A DNA stretch of 64,000 nucleotides from Chloroflexota bacterium (GTDB lineage: Bacteria > Chloroflexota > Dormibacteria > Dormibacterales > Dormibacteraceae). The position numbers and the translations under genes are program-made. The stretch covers positions 29,162 through 93,161 of the forward strand of contig VBEF01000042.1 in assembly GCA_005881275.1 (NCBI GenBank), written 5' to 3'. Under the pieces are notes generated by a model. It did no database searches. It was not told the origin of the DNA and saw only the letters and a list, made by a program, of their open reading frames with translations. Each line of letters opens with the position of its first letter. The first letter of the stretch is position 1. Below are positions 23,874-31,784 of the stretch, piece by piece.

Positions 23874-24238
23874 GGGATCACCAGCTCCTTCAGACCGACG
23901 ACGCCGAGGATCAACGCCACGCCGATCTTCAGCTCCCGGTCCGGAATCCGGCGCAGCACCCTCGCGCCGACGTACGCGCCGACCACGCTGCCGATGATCA
24001 GGAAGAGCGCCGCGTGCAGGTCGACCTGCGGCGACCCCTTGCGGAAGTAATAGATAGGTAGTGCGGCGACGGCGATCGGGATGATCGCAACCAGCGAGTT
24101 CGCGTTGGCGAAGCGCTGCGGGACACCCGCCCACAGGGCCTGAAGGGGGACGAGGACAAACCCGCCGCCGACGCCCAGCAACCCGCCGAGCAAGCCGCCC
24201 AGAAAGCCGATCCCGGCGAAAACGGCGCGGCGGTCTAC
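23870..24238 (-). CDS. TSUP (TauE/SafE) permease, first half-protein
   Basis: The N-terminal TSUP repeat as a separate chain: VFAGIGFLGGLLGGLLGVGGG, then NANSLVAIIPIAVAALPIYYF and RIPDRELKIGVALILGVVGL. The only ordinary start is TTG 24193, which would cut the first membrane helix. The open frame continues to a GTA at 24238 that overlaps the preceding stop as GTAG, the register of a 4-nt overlap; I place the start there by inference (122 residues). Coupled to the second half by GTGA. Confidence 0.75.
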   Translation of the reverse strand, partial: VDRRAVFAGIGFLGGLLGGLLGVGGGFVLVPLQALWAGVPQRFANANSLVAIIPIAVAALPIYYFRKGSPQVDLHAALFLIIGSVVGAYVGARVLRRIPDRELKIGVALILGVVGLKELVIP

Positions 24239-24384
24239 TCGGTTGTCTGGCGTGGGGTCTCGGGCTGGCTCGTGACCACGGAGTGGTGCCGGAACTGGAC
24301 GTTCGACGGCACCGCGGCCCCGGGTTGCTTCGCCTTTTTCTTCTTCTTCGCCTCGCGGCCCTGCTTGTCGCGTCCTTTACCCAT
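24235..24384 (-). CDS. 49-aa lysine-rich small protein
   Basis: A short frame starting ATG 24384: MGKGRDKQGREAKKKKKAK, then a Pro/Val/Thr-rich tail ending TPRQTTE. The first half is strongly basic and could bind RNA or acidic surfaces. Its ATG overlaps the end of the cyclodeaminase-like gene by 8 bases (ATGGGTAA on the coding strand) and its stop overlaps the TSUP start as GTAG, so it fills the space between two genes exactly, which supports real coding. No function known; I do not recognise a family. Confidence 0.65.
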   Translation of the reverse strand: MGKGRDKQGREAKKKKKAKQPGAAVPSNVQFRHHSVVTSQPETPRQTTE

Positions 24385-25615
24385 GGCGCCCAGTTTCCAT
24401 GACCAGGGCCAGTTCGCGCAAGAAGGATTCCACGTCGGTGACCAGGCCGACCGACTGCCAGCTGCCCCGGTCCGCCAGCTTGGTCACGACCGCCGGGTTG
24501 ATATCCACGCACACGGTGCGCACCCCCGCCGGCAGCATGTTGCCCGTGGCGATCGAATGCAGCATGGTCGACAGCATCAGCGCGATGCGCACGTCCGTCA
24601 GGGCGGCGCGCATGCGTCGCTGCGCCTCGACCATCTCCGTGATGACGTCCGGCAGCGGACCGTCGTCGCGGACGGAGCCGGCGAGCACGATCTCCACGCC
24701 ATGTTCGATCGCGGACTTCATCACGCCCGATTTCAGCTGGCCGCTCTGAACCATCTGGCGCAGACCGCCCGCCCCGCGCACGCGGTTGATGGCGCGCATG
24801 TGGTGCTCATGGCCGTGCTCGATCGCAAGACCGCTTTCGATGTTGACCCCAAGCGCGGTGCCGAAGAGTGCCGATTCGACGTCGTGCACGGCCAGCGCGT
24901 TGCCGGCGAACAGCACCTGGACGAAACCGAGCTCGATCAGCCGTGAGAGGTAGACCCCCGCACCGGTGTGGACCACCGCCGGACCCGCGACGACGAGGAT
25001 CCGACCACCGGCCTCTCGTACCTGGCGCATCTCGTCGGCGATGCCGGCGATGAGAACCTTCTTTGGTTTCTCGGCGGAAACCTCGCTGCCCATGAAGCTG
25101 AAGATCTCGGTGTGCCGGGAGCGCTCCAGCGGCGTGACGCGAACACCGCCGTGCCCGACGACGACGTCCATTCCTGGTTCGGCGTCCTGGAACACGATGC
25201 ACCACGCGCGGCCTGCCTGACGGTCGACAGCGATCGCCGCGTCCATCTCGATTTTTTCGACGCGGACCCACCGGCCGTTGAGGAGGACCTCCGTCGGCAG
25301 GTTGCTCGTGGAGTAGAACCCCTCGGGGAATACGCCTTCCTTCGCCACCTTGTCGAGGCGCGCCGGCTGTTCGTGCTCGGCCGTGGCGCCAAGAGCCCGA
25401 GCCCGCTGCACGATCCGGTCGAGCACCTCCGCGGTGTCGGCGTAGACCTCCATGCGGCAGATCGACGGGTCCGTCTTGTGCTGACCGACCTTCAGCTCCT
25501 CGATCGTGAAGTTGCCGCCCAGGTCCATGACCAGGTCCATCACCTGCGGCAGCATCATCGAGTCGATGATGTGGCCCTGCAGGACCAGGCGGGCGCTGTG
25601 CCTACCCTCGGTCAC
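24377..25615 (-). CDS. LOR/SDH-domain protein, probable ornithine cyclodeaminase (TIGR00300 type)
   Basis: A 412-residue protein. The N-terminal part (LVLQGHIIDSMMLPQVMDLV, GGNFTIEELKVGQ) is the LOR/SDH bifunctional-enzyme conserved domain; the rest holds a Rossmann-like region (VLIAGIADEM, ILVVAGPAVVHTGAG, LFAGNALAVHDVE). Members in archaea, and the C-terminal domain of cyanobacterial ArgZ/AgrE, act as NAD-dependent ornithine cyclodeaminase, turning ornithine into proline and ammonia. That activity is likely but not shown by sequence. The start is GTG 25615 in a GTGA overlap with pyrF; the longer frame to 26188 is a pyrF shadow. Confidence 0.7.
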   Translation of the reverse strand: MTEGRHSARLVLQGHIIDSMMLPQVMDLVMDLGGNFTIEELKVGQHKTDPSICRMEVYADTAEVLDRIVQRARALGATAEHEQPARLDKVAKEGVFPEGFYSTSNLPTEVLLNGRWVRVEKIEMDAAIAVDRQAGRAWCIVFQDAEPGMDVVVGHGGVRVTPLERSRHTEIFSFMGSEVSAEKPKKVLIAGIADEMRQVREAGGRILVVAGPAVVHTGAGVYLSRLIELGFVQVLFAGNALAVHDVESALFGTALGVNIESGLAIEHGHEHHMRAINRVRGAGGLRQMVQSGQLKSGVMKSAIEHGVEIVLAGSVRDDGPLPDVITEMVEAQRRMRAALTDVRIALMLSTMLHSIATGNMLPAGVRTVCVDINPAVVTKLADRGSWQSVGLVTDVESFLRELALVMETGRHG

Positions 25616-26397
25616 GCGCGGACACCGGTCGCCAGGTTGATCTGCGCCTTCAGCGCCTCCGCCTCGCGGGCGGGCTTGCTCGCGTAGATGACGCTGCGGC
25701 TCGCCGCCACCAGGCACGAGGCGGGATCGCCGTTCCAGGCCGCGCGCACGGCTGACTCGACGTCGCCGCCCTGAGCCCCGACCCCGGGCAGCAGAAAAGG
25801 AAGCGCGGTGAGGTGCCGGATCGCGGCGACCTCGGCCGGCGCGGTCGCTCCCACCACCAATCCGACGTTGCCCGCGCCGTTCAAGCCTTCCGCCAGGACG
25901 GCCACGTGCTCGAAGACCGGCTTGCCGCCCGACTCGAGATGCTGCACGTCCCTGGCCCCGGGATTCGAGGTGCGGCACAAGACGTACACGCCGCGCTCTT
26001 CGTAACGCGTGAACTCGCGCAGCGAATCCGAGCCGAGATAAGGGCTCACGGTCGCCGCGTCCATCGCCAGGGTGCCGAAGACCGCGCGTGCGTAAGCCCG
26101 CATCGTGTTGTCCATATCGCCGCGCTTGGCGTCGAGCAGGAACGGCGTATCGGGCGCTTCGTCCCGCAGCTCGAGGAGCGCCGCCCACCCGTCCGGTCCG
26201 TACTGCTCCCAGAACGCGCTGTTGGGCTTGAAGCAGCAGACGTGCTCCTCGGTCTGCCGAACCACGTCGCGGCAGTGACGCAGGGCGCCGGCGGCGCCGC
26301 CCTCGATGCGGTCCGGATCAGGATCGAGACCAACGCAGAGCAGCGTGTGGCGCTCGCGCGAGAGCGTGCGCAAACGATCGAAGTAGGCCACTGGCAC
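25612..26397 (-). CDS. pyrF: Orotidine 5'-phosphate decarboxylase
   Basis: Decarboxylates OMP to UMP, the last step of pyrimidine synthesis. About 261 residues, of the type 2 (mycobacterial-like) form: LLCVGLDPDPDRIEG, CFKPNSAFWEQYG, the catalytic LLDAKRGDM, and LLPGVGAQGGD. The GTG at 26397 is preferred; a TTG at 26430 would add an unstructured stretch and nearly meet the divergent nadE start. It leads an operon with the cyclodeaminase-like gene, the small basic protein and the TSUP pair. Confidence 0.92.
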   Translation of the reverse strand: MPVAYFDRLRTLSRERHTLLCVGLDPDPDRIEGGAAGALRHCRDVVRQTEEHVCCFKPNSAFWEQYGPDGWAALLELRDEAPDTPFLLDAKRGDMDNTMRAYARAVFGTLAMDAATVSPYLGSDSLREFTRYEERGVYVLCRTSNPGARDVQHLESGGKPVFEHVAVLAEGLNGAGNVGLVVGATAPAEVAAIRHLTALPFLLPGVGAQGGDVESAVRAAWNGDPASCLVAASRSVIYASKPAREAEALKAQINLATGVRA

Positions 26398-26439
26398 GAC
26401 CAATCCTAGCGGTGGGCTTGGTGCGGTCAAAATTGAGTT

Positions 26440-28092
26440 GTGAGGATTGCTCTCGCCCAGATCAACCCAACCGTCGGTGACCTGGCCGGAAATTCACGGC
26501 TGATCATCAGCTGGATGGACAAGGCGCGCGCCGCGGGCGCCGACATCGTCTGCTTTCCGGAGCTGGCGATCACCGGCTATCCGCCCGAGGACCTCGTCCT
26601 CAAGCCGGCATTCGTCCGCGACAACCTCGCGCAGCTCAGCGTGATCGCAAGGTCCGCCACGGACATCGCCGCCGTGGTCGGCTTTGTCGACGAGGACGGT
26701 GATCTCTTCAACGCCGCCGCGTTCCTTCACCACAGCGAGATCACGGCCATCTATCACTAGGTCTTCCTGCCGAACTACGGCGTCTTCGACGAGAAGCGCT
26801 ACTTCGAGCCCGGCCACACCAGCCCGATCATCGAGCTGGACGGGGTTCGGGTCGGGCTGTCCGTATGCGAAGACTGCTGGTTCCCCGCGGGCCCGATGGC
26901 GTGGGAAGCCCATCACGGTGCGCAGGTGCTCATCAACATCAACGGTTCGCCGTACCACTACGGAAAGCGCGCGCCGCGAGAGGCGATGATCGGCGGACGG
27001 GCGGCCGACTATGGAGCATTCGTGGCCTGGGTCAACACGGTCGGCGGGCAGGACGAGCTCGTGTTCGACGGCAACAGCGTGGTCTTCGACCCGCACGGTC
27101 GCCTTCTCGCTCGAGCCGCCTCCTTCGAGCAAGAGCTGCTCATCTGCGATATCGACGCGGCCACGCCGGTCCACCGGCCGCTGGAGAAGATCCGGCATGA
27201 AGCTGAGGGCGCTGAGCGACTCGAGCTCATCGTGTCGGAGATCAGCACGGACGGCGCAGCCGCGCCGGCAGCCAGGACACCAATCGCTCCGCGCGTCGCG
27301 CAGCCGCTGATGTCCGGCGGAGTCGACTCGGCGCTCACGGCCGCAATCGCTTGCGATGCGCTCGGCGCGCAAAACGTCATAGGTGTGCGCATGCCGTCGC
27401 GCCACACCTCGACCGAAAGCCTCGATGACGCGGGAGCGACAGCCGAGAACCTCGGCATGCAGCTCATGGACTTCTCCATCGAGCCGCCTCACAAGGGCTT
27501 TGAAGAGATCCTCAGCCCGGTGTTCAAAGGCACCGAGCCGGGTGTCGCGGAGGAGAACCTGCAGCCGCGGATACGCTCGACGATCCTCCACGCCCTGTCG
27601 AACAAGTTCGGCTACATCGTGCTCAGCACCGGCAACAAGTCAGAGCTCGCGACCGGCTACGGGACACTGTATGGAGACATCGCCGGCGGCTACGCGGTGC
27701 TGAAGGACATCACCAAGACGACCGTCTACGAGCTCTGCCGGTATCGCAACTCGCTTGGGGCGGCGATTCCCGAGCGCGTGATGACAAAGCCTCCGTCCGC
27801 CGAGCTCAAGCCAGACCAGAAGGATACCGACAGCCTGCCCCCTTACGAAGAGCTCGACCCGATCCTGCGCGGCTACATCGAGGATGACCTCAGCCCGGAG
27901 GAGCTGGTCGCCGCCGGGCACAAGCCGGAGACCGTGGCCCGGGTGATCCAGCTCGTCGACCGGAGCGAGTACAAGCGCCGCCAGGCGCCGCCCGGCGTGA
28001 AGATCACGCCGCGTGCCTTTGGACGGGACCGCCGGATGCCGATCGTCAACCGCTACAGCCCAAACGGCCTTGGGGGGCCCGGCCCGAACTAG
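26440..28092 (+). pseudogene. nadE: Glutamine-dependent NAD+ synthetase, interrupted by in-frame TAG
   Basis: One reading frame of 550 codons with a single TAG at 26758-26760 (codon 107). Before it lies the start of a nitrilase-type glutaminase domain (MRIALAQINPTVGDLAGN, CFPELAITGYPPEDL with the catalytic Glu). After it comes VFLPNYGVFDEKRYFEPG, VCEDCWFP with the catalytic Cys, and the synthetase domain with SGGVDSAL near residue 291 and LSTGNKSELATGYGTLYGD. The TAG replaces the lysine of the Glu-Lys-Cys triad (usual context YHKVFLPNYG). The segment just before SGGVDS is also shorter and diverged. Either a fresh pseudogene, a read-through case or a sequence error; the rest of the frame is intact. 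Confidence 0.75.
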
Positions 28093-28136
28093 GCTCGCGG
28101 CATAATTTCTATTGATGGGAGATATAGACAGGAGCT

Positions 28137-30647
28137 ATGGGCGCTGGGTTTGATGTCGTAGTGATCGGGGGCGGGCCGGGTGGCTACGTCGCCGCTCTGC
28201 GCGCCGCCCAGCTCGGCGCCCGGACCGCGATCGTCGAGAAGGACCGGATGGGCGGCACCTGCCTGGTGCGCGGCTGCATCCCGACGAAGGCGCTCCTTCA
28301 GTCGTCCGAGCTCTACACGCTGGCCAAGGACGGTGCGTCGTTCGGCGTGGTCGCCGACAAGATCGGCTTCGACTGGTCCAAGGCCCAGACCCGAAAGGGC
28401 GCGGTGGTCGACCAGCTGGTCAAGGGCGTCGAGGGCCTGCTCAAGGCAGGGGGCGTCAGCTCCTACAAGAGCAGCGCCCGCCTCACCGGCAAGGGCGGGG
28501 TGGCCGTCTCGGGCGACCAGCTGCAGGCGAAGAACATCATCATCGCGACCGGTTCTGCGGTGGCCCGCATCCCGCTGCCGGGCGCGGAGCTGACGATCGA
28601 CTCGGACCAGATCCTCGAGCTGAAAGAGGCGCCGCGCCGCCTGGCGGTGATCGGCGGTGGCGTGGTCGGGATGGAGTTCGCCGCCATGTTCGCCGCGTTG
28701 GGCAGCAAGGTCACCGTGCTGGAGATGCTGCCCCAGGTTCTCTCGATGGTCGACGCCGACCTCGTCACGGTCTACGCCAAGCACCTGGCCAAGCTCGGCG
28801 GCGAGATCCACACCAACAGCAAGGTCTCTGAGGTCGTCAAGCGAAACGGCGGCGTGCAGGTGCACTTCTCCACCGGCGGCGAGGGGGGCTCGGTGGACGC
28901 AGACCAGGTCCTGCTTGCCGTCGGACGGGTCCCTTACACGCAGGGTCTTGAAGCCGAGAAGGCAGGCGTCGAGCTCGAGCGCGGGCGCGTTGTGGTAGAC
29001 GACCACCTGCGCACCACGGCGGACGGCGTGTGGGCGATCGGCGACGTGATCGGCGGCATCATGCTCGCCCACGTCGCGTCATATGAGGGCGTGTGCGCGG
29101 TGGAGAACATCGCCGGCCACGCCGACCGCGTCCCCGACTATCACGCGGCGCCCAACTGCATCTACACCGATCCCGAGATCGCGCACGTCGGACTCGGCGA
29201 AAACGAGGCGAAGGAAAAGGGAATCGCGGTCAAGATCGGGCGCTTCCCGTTCGCCGCCGCGGGTCGGGCGCTGACGCTCGGCCAGACCGAGGGTTTCGTC
29301 AAGGTCGTCGCCGACGCCGGGTCGGGGAAGCTGCTGGGGGCGCACATCATCGGACCTCGCGCCACCGACCTCATCGCCGAGGCGACGCTCGCGATCCAGA
29401 ACGGCCTGACTCTGGAGCAGATCGATTTGACGATCCACGCGCACCCGACCCTGCCCGAGTCGTTCATGGAGGCGGCTCTGGCCGCGCAGGGTCGAGCGAT
29501 CCACATCCCCAACAAGAGAAGTAGTCCCGCTCCACAGCCGGAGCAGTCCAACAATCAAAATCAGGAGAAGCAGATGGTCGCCCCGGTCAAGTCCTCCTCC
29601 CCACCCCCCACGCCGAGCGCGATCAACCCCAGATCCCTCGAGCTGACCAAGCAAAACCGCGACTTCCTGCTCGGCCTGCACCGCCAGATGCAGCTGATCC
29701 GAAGGTTCGAAGAGCGCGCGCAGGAGCAGTACACGAAGGCGAAGATCGGCGGCTACTGTCACCTCAACATCGGCGAGGAGGCGACGGTTGTCGGTGGCAT
29801 CCTCGCCCTCAAGGCGAACGATTGGATCTTCACGAGCTACCGGGAGCACGGCCACGCCATCGCGCGTGGAGTTGACCCGAAGGCGGTGATGGCGGAGCTG
29901 TTCGGCAAGGAAACCGGCACATCGCACGGCCGCGGCGGCTCGATGCACCTCGTCGACTACAGCCGGCGGTTCATGGGCGGCTACGGGATCGTCGGTGGGC
30001 ATCTGCCACTTGCGGTTGGGGGCGCATGGGCCGTCAAGTACCGCAAGCAGCCGGACGTCATCTTCTGCATGTTCGGCGACGGCGCCACGAACATCGGCGC
30101 ATTTCACGAGTCGCTGAACATGGCGAAGGTTTTCGATCTTCCCGTGGTCTGGTTCTGCGTCAACAACCGCTACGGCATGGGCACGCCGGTCGAGAAGGCG
30201 TCGGCGGTGGCCGACATCTACAAGAGGGCGTGCGCGTACGACATGGAGTCGATCCAGATCGACGGCATGAATCTGCGCGAGGTCATGCTGCGCACGAGCG
30301 AGATCGTCGAGAAGACCCGCAAAGACTCGGTGCCTCGCTTCATCGAGGCCCTGTGCTACCGCTTCAGGGGCCACTCGGTGGTCGACCCGGACAAGTACCG
30401 CTCGGCCGAGGACAAGGAGAAGTACCGCAAGGCGGACCCGATCGTCGCCTTCGAGCACGAGCTGGAAAAGGCCGGACTTGCCGACGAGGGCTACTTCAGG
30501 AACGTCCGGCAGGAGATCGACGCTGAGGTCCGCGACATCATCGAGTACGCCGACCAGAGCCCGGATCCCAACCCGGAAGACCTGTACAAGTACACGTACG
30601 CGGGCCAGTGGGACAACCGGCCCGAGCTGCGGACGGAGAGGGTTTGA
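28137..30647 (+). CDS. Fusion frame: dihydrolipoyl dehydrogenase (E3) + 2-oxoacid dehydrogenase E1-alpha
   Basis: An 836-residue frame. Residues 1-470 are E3: FAD site VVIGGGPGGYVAALRAAQLG, redox pair GGTCLVRGCIPTK, NAD site VIGGGVVGMEFAA, and the dimer motif HAHPTLPESFMEA. A low-complexity Ser/Pro/Gln/Asn linker follows. Residues 480-836 are E1-alpha: YREHGHAIARG, the thiamine-diphosphate motif GDGATNIGAFHESLNMA, and a phosphorylation-loop-like YRFRGHSVVDPDKYR. An ATG at 29574 with AGGAG just upstream sits in frame, so E1-alpha may also be made alone. AGGAG precedes the first ATG too. First gene of the pyruvate/branched-chain 2-oxoacid dehydrogenase operon. Confidence 0.88.
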   Translation: MGAGFDVVVIGGGPGGYVAALRAAQLGARTAIVEKDRMGGTCLVRGCIPTKALLQSSELYTLAKDGASFGVVADKIGFDWSKAQTRKGAVVDQLVKGVEGLLKAGGVSSYKSSARLTGKGGVAVSGDQLQAKNIIIATGSAVARIPLPGAELTIDSDQILELKEAPRRLAVIGGGVVGMEFAAMFAALGSKVTVLEMLPQVLSMVDADLVTVYAKHLAKLGGEIHTNSKVSEVVKRNGGVQVHFSTGGEGGSVDADQVLLAVGRVPYTQGLEAEKAGVELERGRVVVDDHLRTTADGVWAIGDVIGGIMLAHVASYEGVCAVENIAGHADRVPDYHAAPNCIYTDPEIAHVGLGENEAKEKGIAVKIGRFPFAAAGRALTLGQTEGFVKVVADAGSGKLLGAHIIGPRATDLIAEATLAIQNGLTLEQIDLTIHAHPTLPESFMEAALAAQGRAIHIPNKRSSPAPQPEQSNNQNQEKQMVAPVKSSSPPPTPSAINPRSLELTKQNRDFLLGLHRQMQLIRRFEERAQEQYTKAKIGGYCHLNIGEEATVVGGILALKANDWIFTSYREHGHAIARGVDPKAVMAELFGKETGTSHGRGGSMHLVDYSRRFMGGYGIVGGHLPLAVGGAWAVKYRKQPDVIFCMFGDGATNIGAFHESLNMAKVFDLPVVWFCVNNRYGMGTPVEKASAVADIYKRACAYDMESIQIDGMNLREVMLRTSEIVEKTRKDSVPRFIEALCYRFRGHSVVDPDKYRSAEDKEKYRKADPIVAFEHELEKAGLADEGYFRNVRQEIDAEVRDIIEYADQSPDPNPEDLYKYTYAGQWDNRPELRTERV

Positions 30648-31672
30648 TGGCGACCGCAACGCCCGCCAAGGCGCCGGCAGCAGTCGAGGACAAGCTCTAC
30701 CGCGTCGCGTTGCGCGAGGCGCTCAACGAAGAGATGGAGCGCGACGACTCGATCTTCTTGATCGGCGAGGACATCGGCAAGTTCGGCGGCGCCTACCGCG
30801 TCACCGAGGGTCTGCTCGACAAGTACGGTCCGCAGCGCGTGGTCGACGCGCCGATCGCGGAAGAGGTGATCGTGGGCACGGCCATCGGCGCAGCGATGCT
30901 TGGGCTCCGACCGGTGGTCGAGATGATGACCATCAACTTCTCACTCATCGCCTACGACCAGATCGTCAACAACGCGGCGAAGATCCGTTACATGTTCGGC
31001 GGCGAGGTCAAGGTGCCGATGGTGATCCGCATGCCCGGCGGCGCGGGACACCAGCTTTCGGCCCAACACTCGCACAGCTTCGAGGTCCTCTACGGCCTGA
31101 TCCCAGGTCTGCTCGTGGTCGCGCCCACGACGCCGGCGGATGCGAAGGGCATGCTGAAATCAGCGATCCGCTCCGACAACCCGGTGATGTTCCTCGAGTC
31201 GATGAGCCTCTACAATGTGAAGGGCGAGGTTCCCCCCGGCGATTACACGACGCCCCTCGGCACGGCTGCCCTGCGACGCAGTGGCTCTGACGTGACGATC
31301 GTCGGCGTCTCCAGGATGGCCGTCCTCGCCAACGAAGCGGCGAAGCAGCTCGAGGAAGAGGACATCGACGCCGAGGTTGTCGACCTGCGCTCGATCCGTC
31401 CCATCGACTGGCAGCCCATCGTGGACTCGGTGCGCAAGACGAGCCGCTGCGTGGTCGTCGAGGAGGGTTGGTCGACGTACGGCGTGACCGCCGAGCTCAC
31501 CGCCGGCGTGCAGGAGCGGTGCTTCGACTACCTCGATGCGCCGATTCGCAGGCTGGGCGGCGCGCAGGTGCCGATGCCGTACAGCCTCGGCCTGGAGAAG
31601 GCTTCGATCCCGACAAGCGAGGACATCAAGCGCCTGGTCCGCGTAAGCCTCGGCAGGAAGCCCGATGCCTGA
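30647..31672 (+). CDS. pdhB: 2-oxoacid dehydrogenase E1 component, beta subunit
   Basis: Partner of E1-alpha in the thiamine-dependent decarboxylation of pyruvate or a branched-chain 2-oxoacid. About 341 residues; N-terminal LREALNEEMERDDSIFLIGE, GGAYRVTEGLLDKYG, RVVDAPIAEEVIVGTAIGAA, and the C-terminal transketolase domain with VDLRSIRPIDW and VVVEEGWSTYGV. ATG 30647 overlaps the preceding stop (TGATG) and has GGAGAGG upstream; an earlier in-frame ATG at 30608 would lie inside the E1-alpha gene. Exact 2-oxoacid cannot be read from the sequence. Confidence 0.93.
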   Translation: MATATPAKAPAAVEDKLYRVALREALNEEMERDDSIFLIGEDIGKFGGAYRVTEGLLDKYGPQRVVDAPIAEEVIVGTAIGAAMLGLRPVVEMMTINFSLIAYDQIVNNAAKIRYMFGGEVKVPMVIRMPGGAGHQLSAQHSHSFEVLYGLIPGLLVVAPTTPADAKGMLKSAIRSDNPVMFLESMSLYNVKGEVPPGDYTTPLGTAALRRSGSDVTIVGVSRMAVLANEAAKQLEEEDIDAEVVDLRSIRPIDWQPIVDSVRKTSRCVVVEEGWSTYGVTAELTAGVQERCFDYLDAPIRRLGGAQVPMPYSLGLEKASIPTSEDIKRLVRVSLGRKPDA

Positions 31673-31682
31673 CCTCAAGAAT

Positions 31683-31780
31683 ATGAGAGGAAATCCAGAT
31701 GGTTTCCTCTCATCGCGGCGTCGGCAAAGCCGACCCGGCCTGCGGCCGGGCAAGCGCCGCTGCTCTCCTTCCGGAGAAAG
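31683..31780 (+). other. Structured intercistronic RNA element between pdhB and pdhC
   Basis: Three structures in series. (a) ATGAGAGGAAA (31683-31693) pairs perfectly with TTTCCTCTCAT (31703-31713). (b) An outer stem GCGGCG (31715-31720)/CGCCGC (31755-31760) encloses two hairpins, TCGGC-AAA-GCCGA (31721-31733) and CCCGGCC-TGC-GGCCGGG (31734-31750): a compact three-way junction. (c) CTCC-TTCC-GGAG (31765-31776) covers part of the pdhC ribosome binding site GGAGAAAGG. It may control E2 yield or protect mRNA ends; a REP-like repeat is another reading. Confidence 0.6.
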
Positions 31781-31784
31781 GTAA

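Noticed and set aside
24377..26188. 603-aa frame as a single protein
   Set aside because: The first 190 residues are an Arg/Gly-rich shadow of pyrF; the conserved protein begins at GTG 25615.
26758..26760. TAG in nadE as pyrrolysine
   Set aside because: No pylT/pylS or methylamine genes are visible, and the residue needed is lysine; a point mutation or error is simpler.
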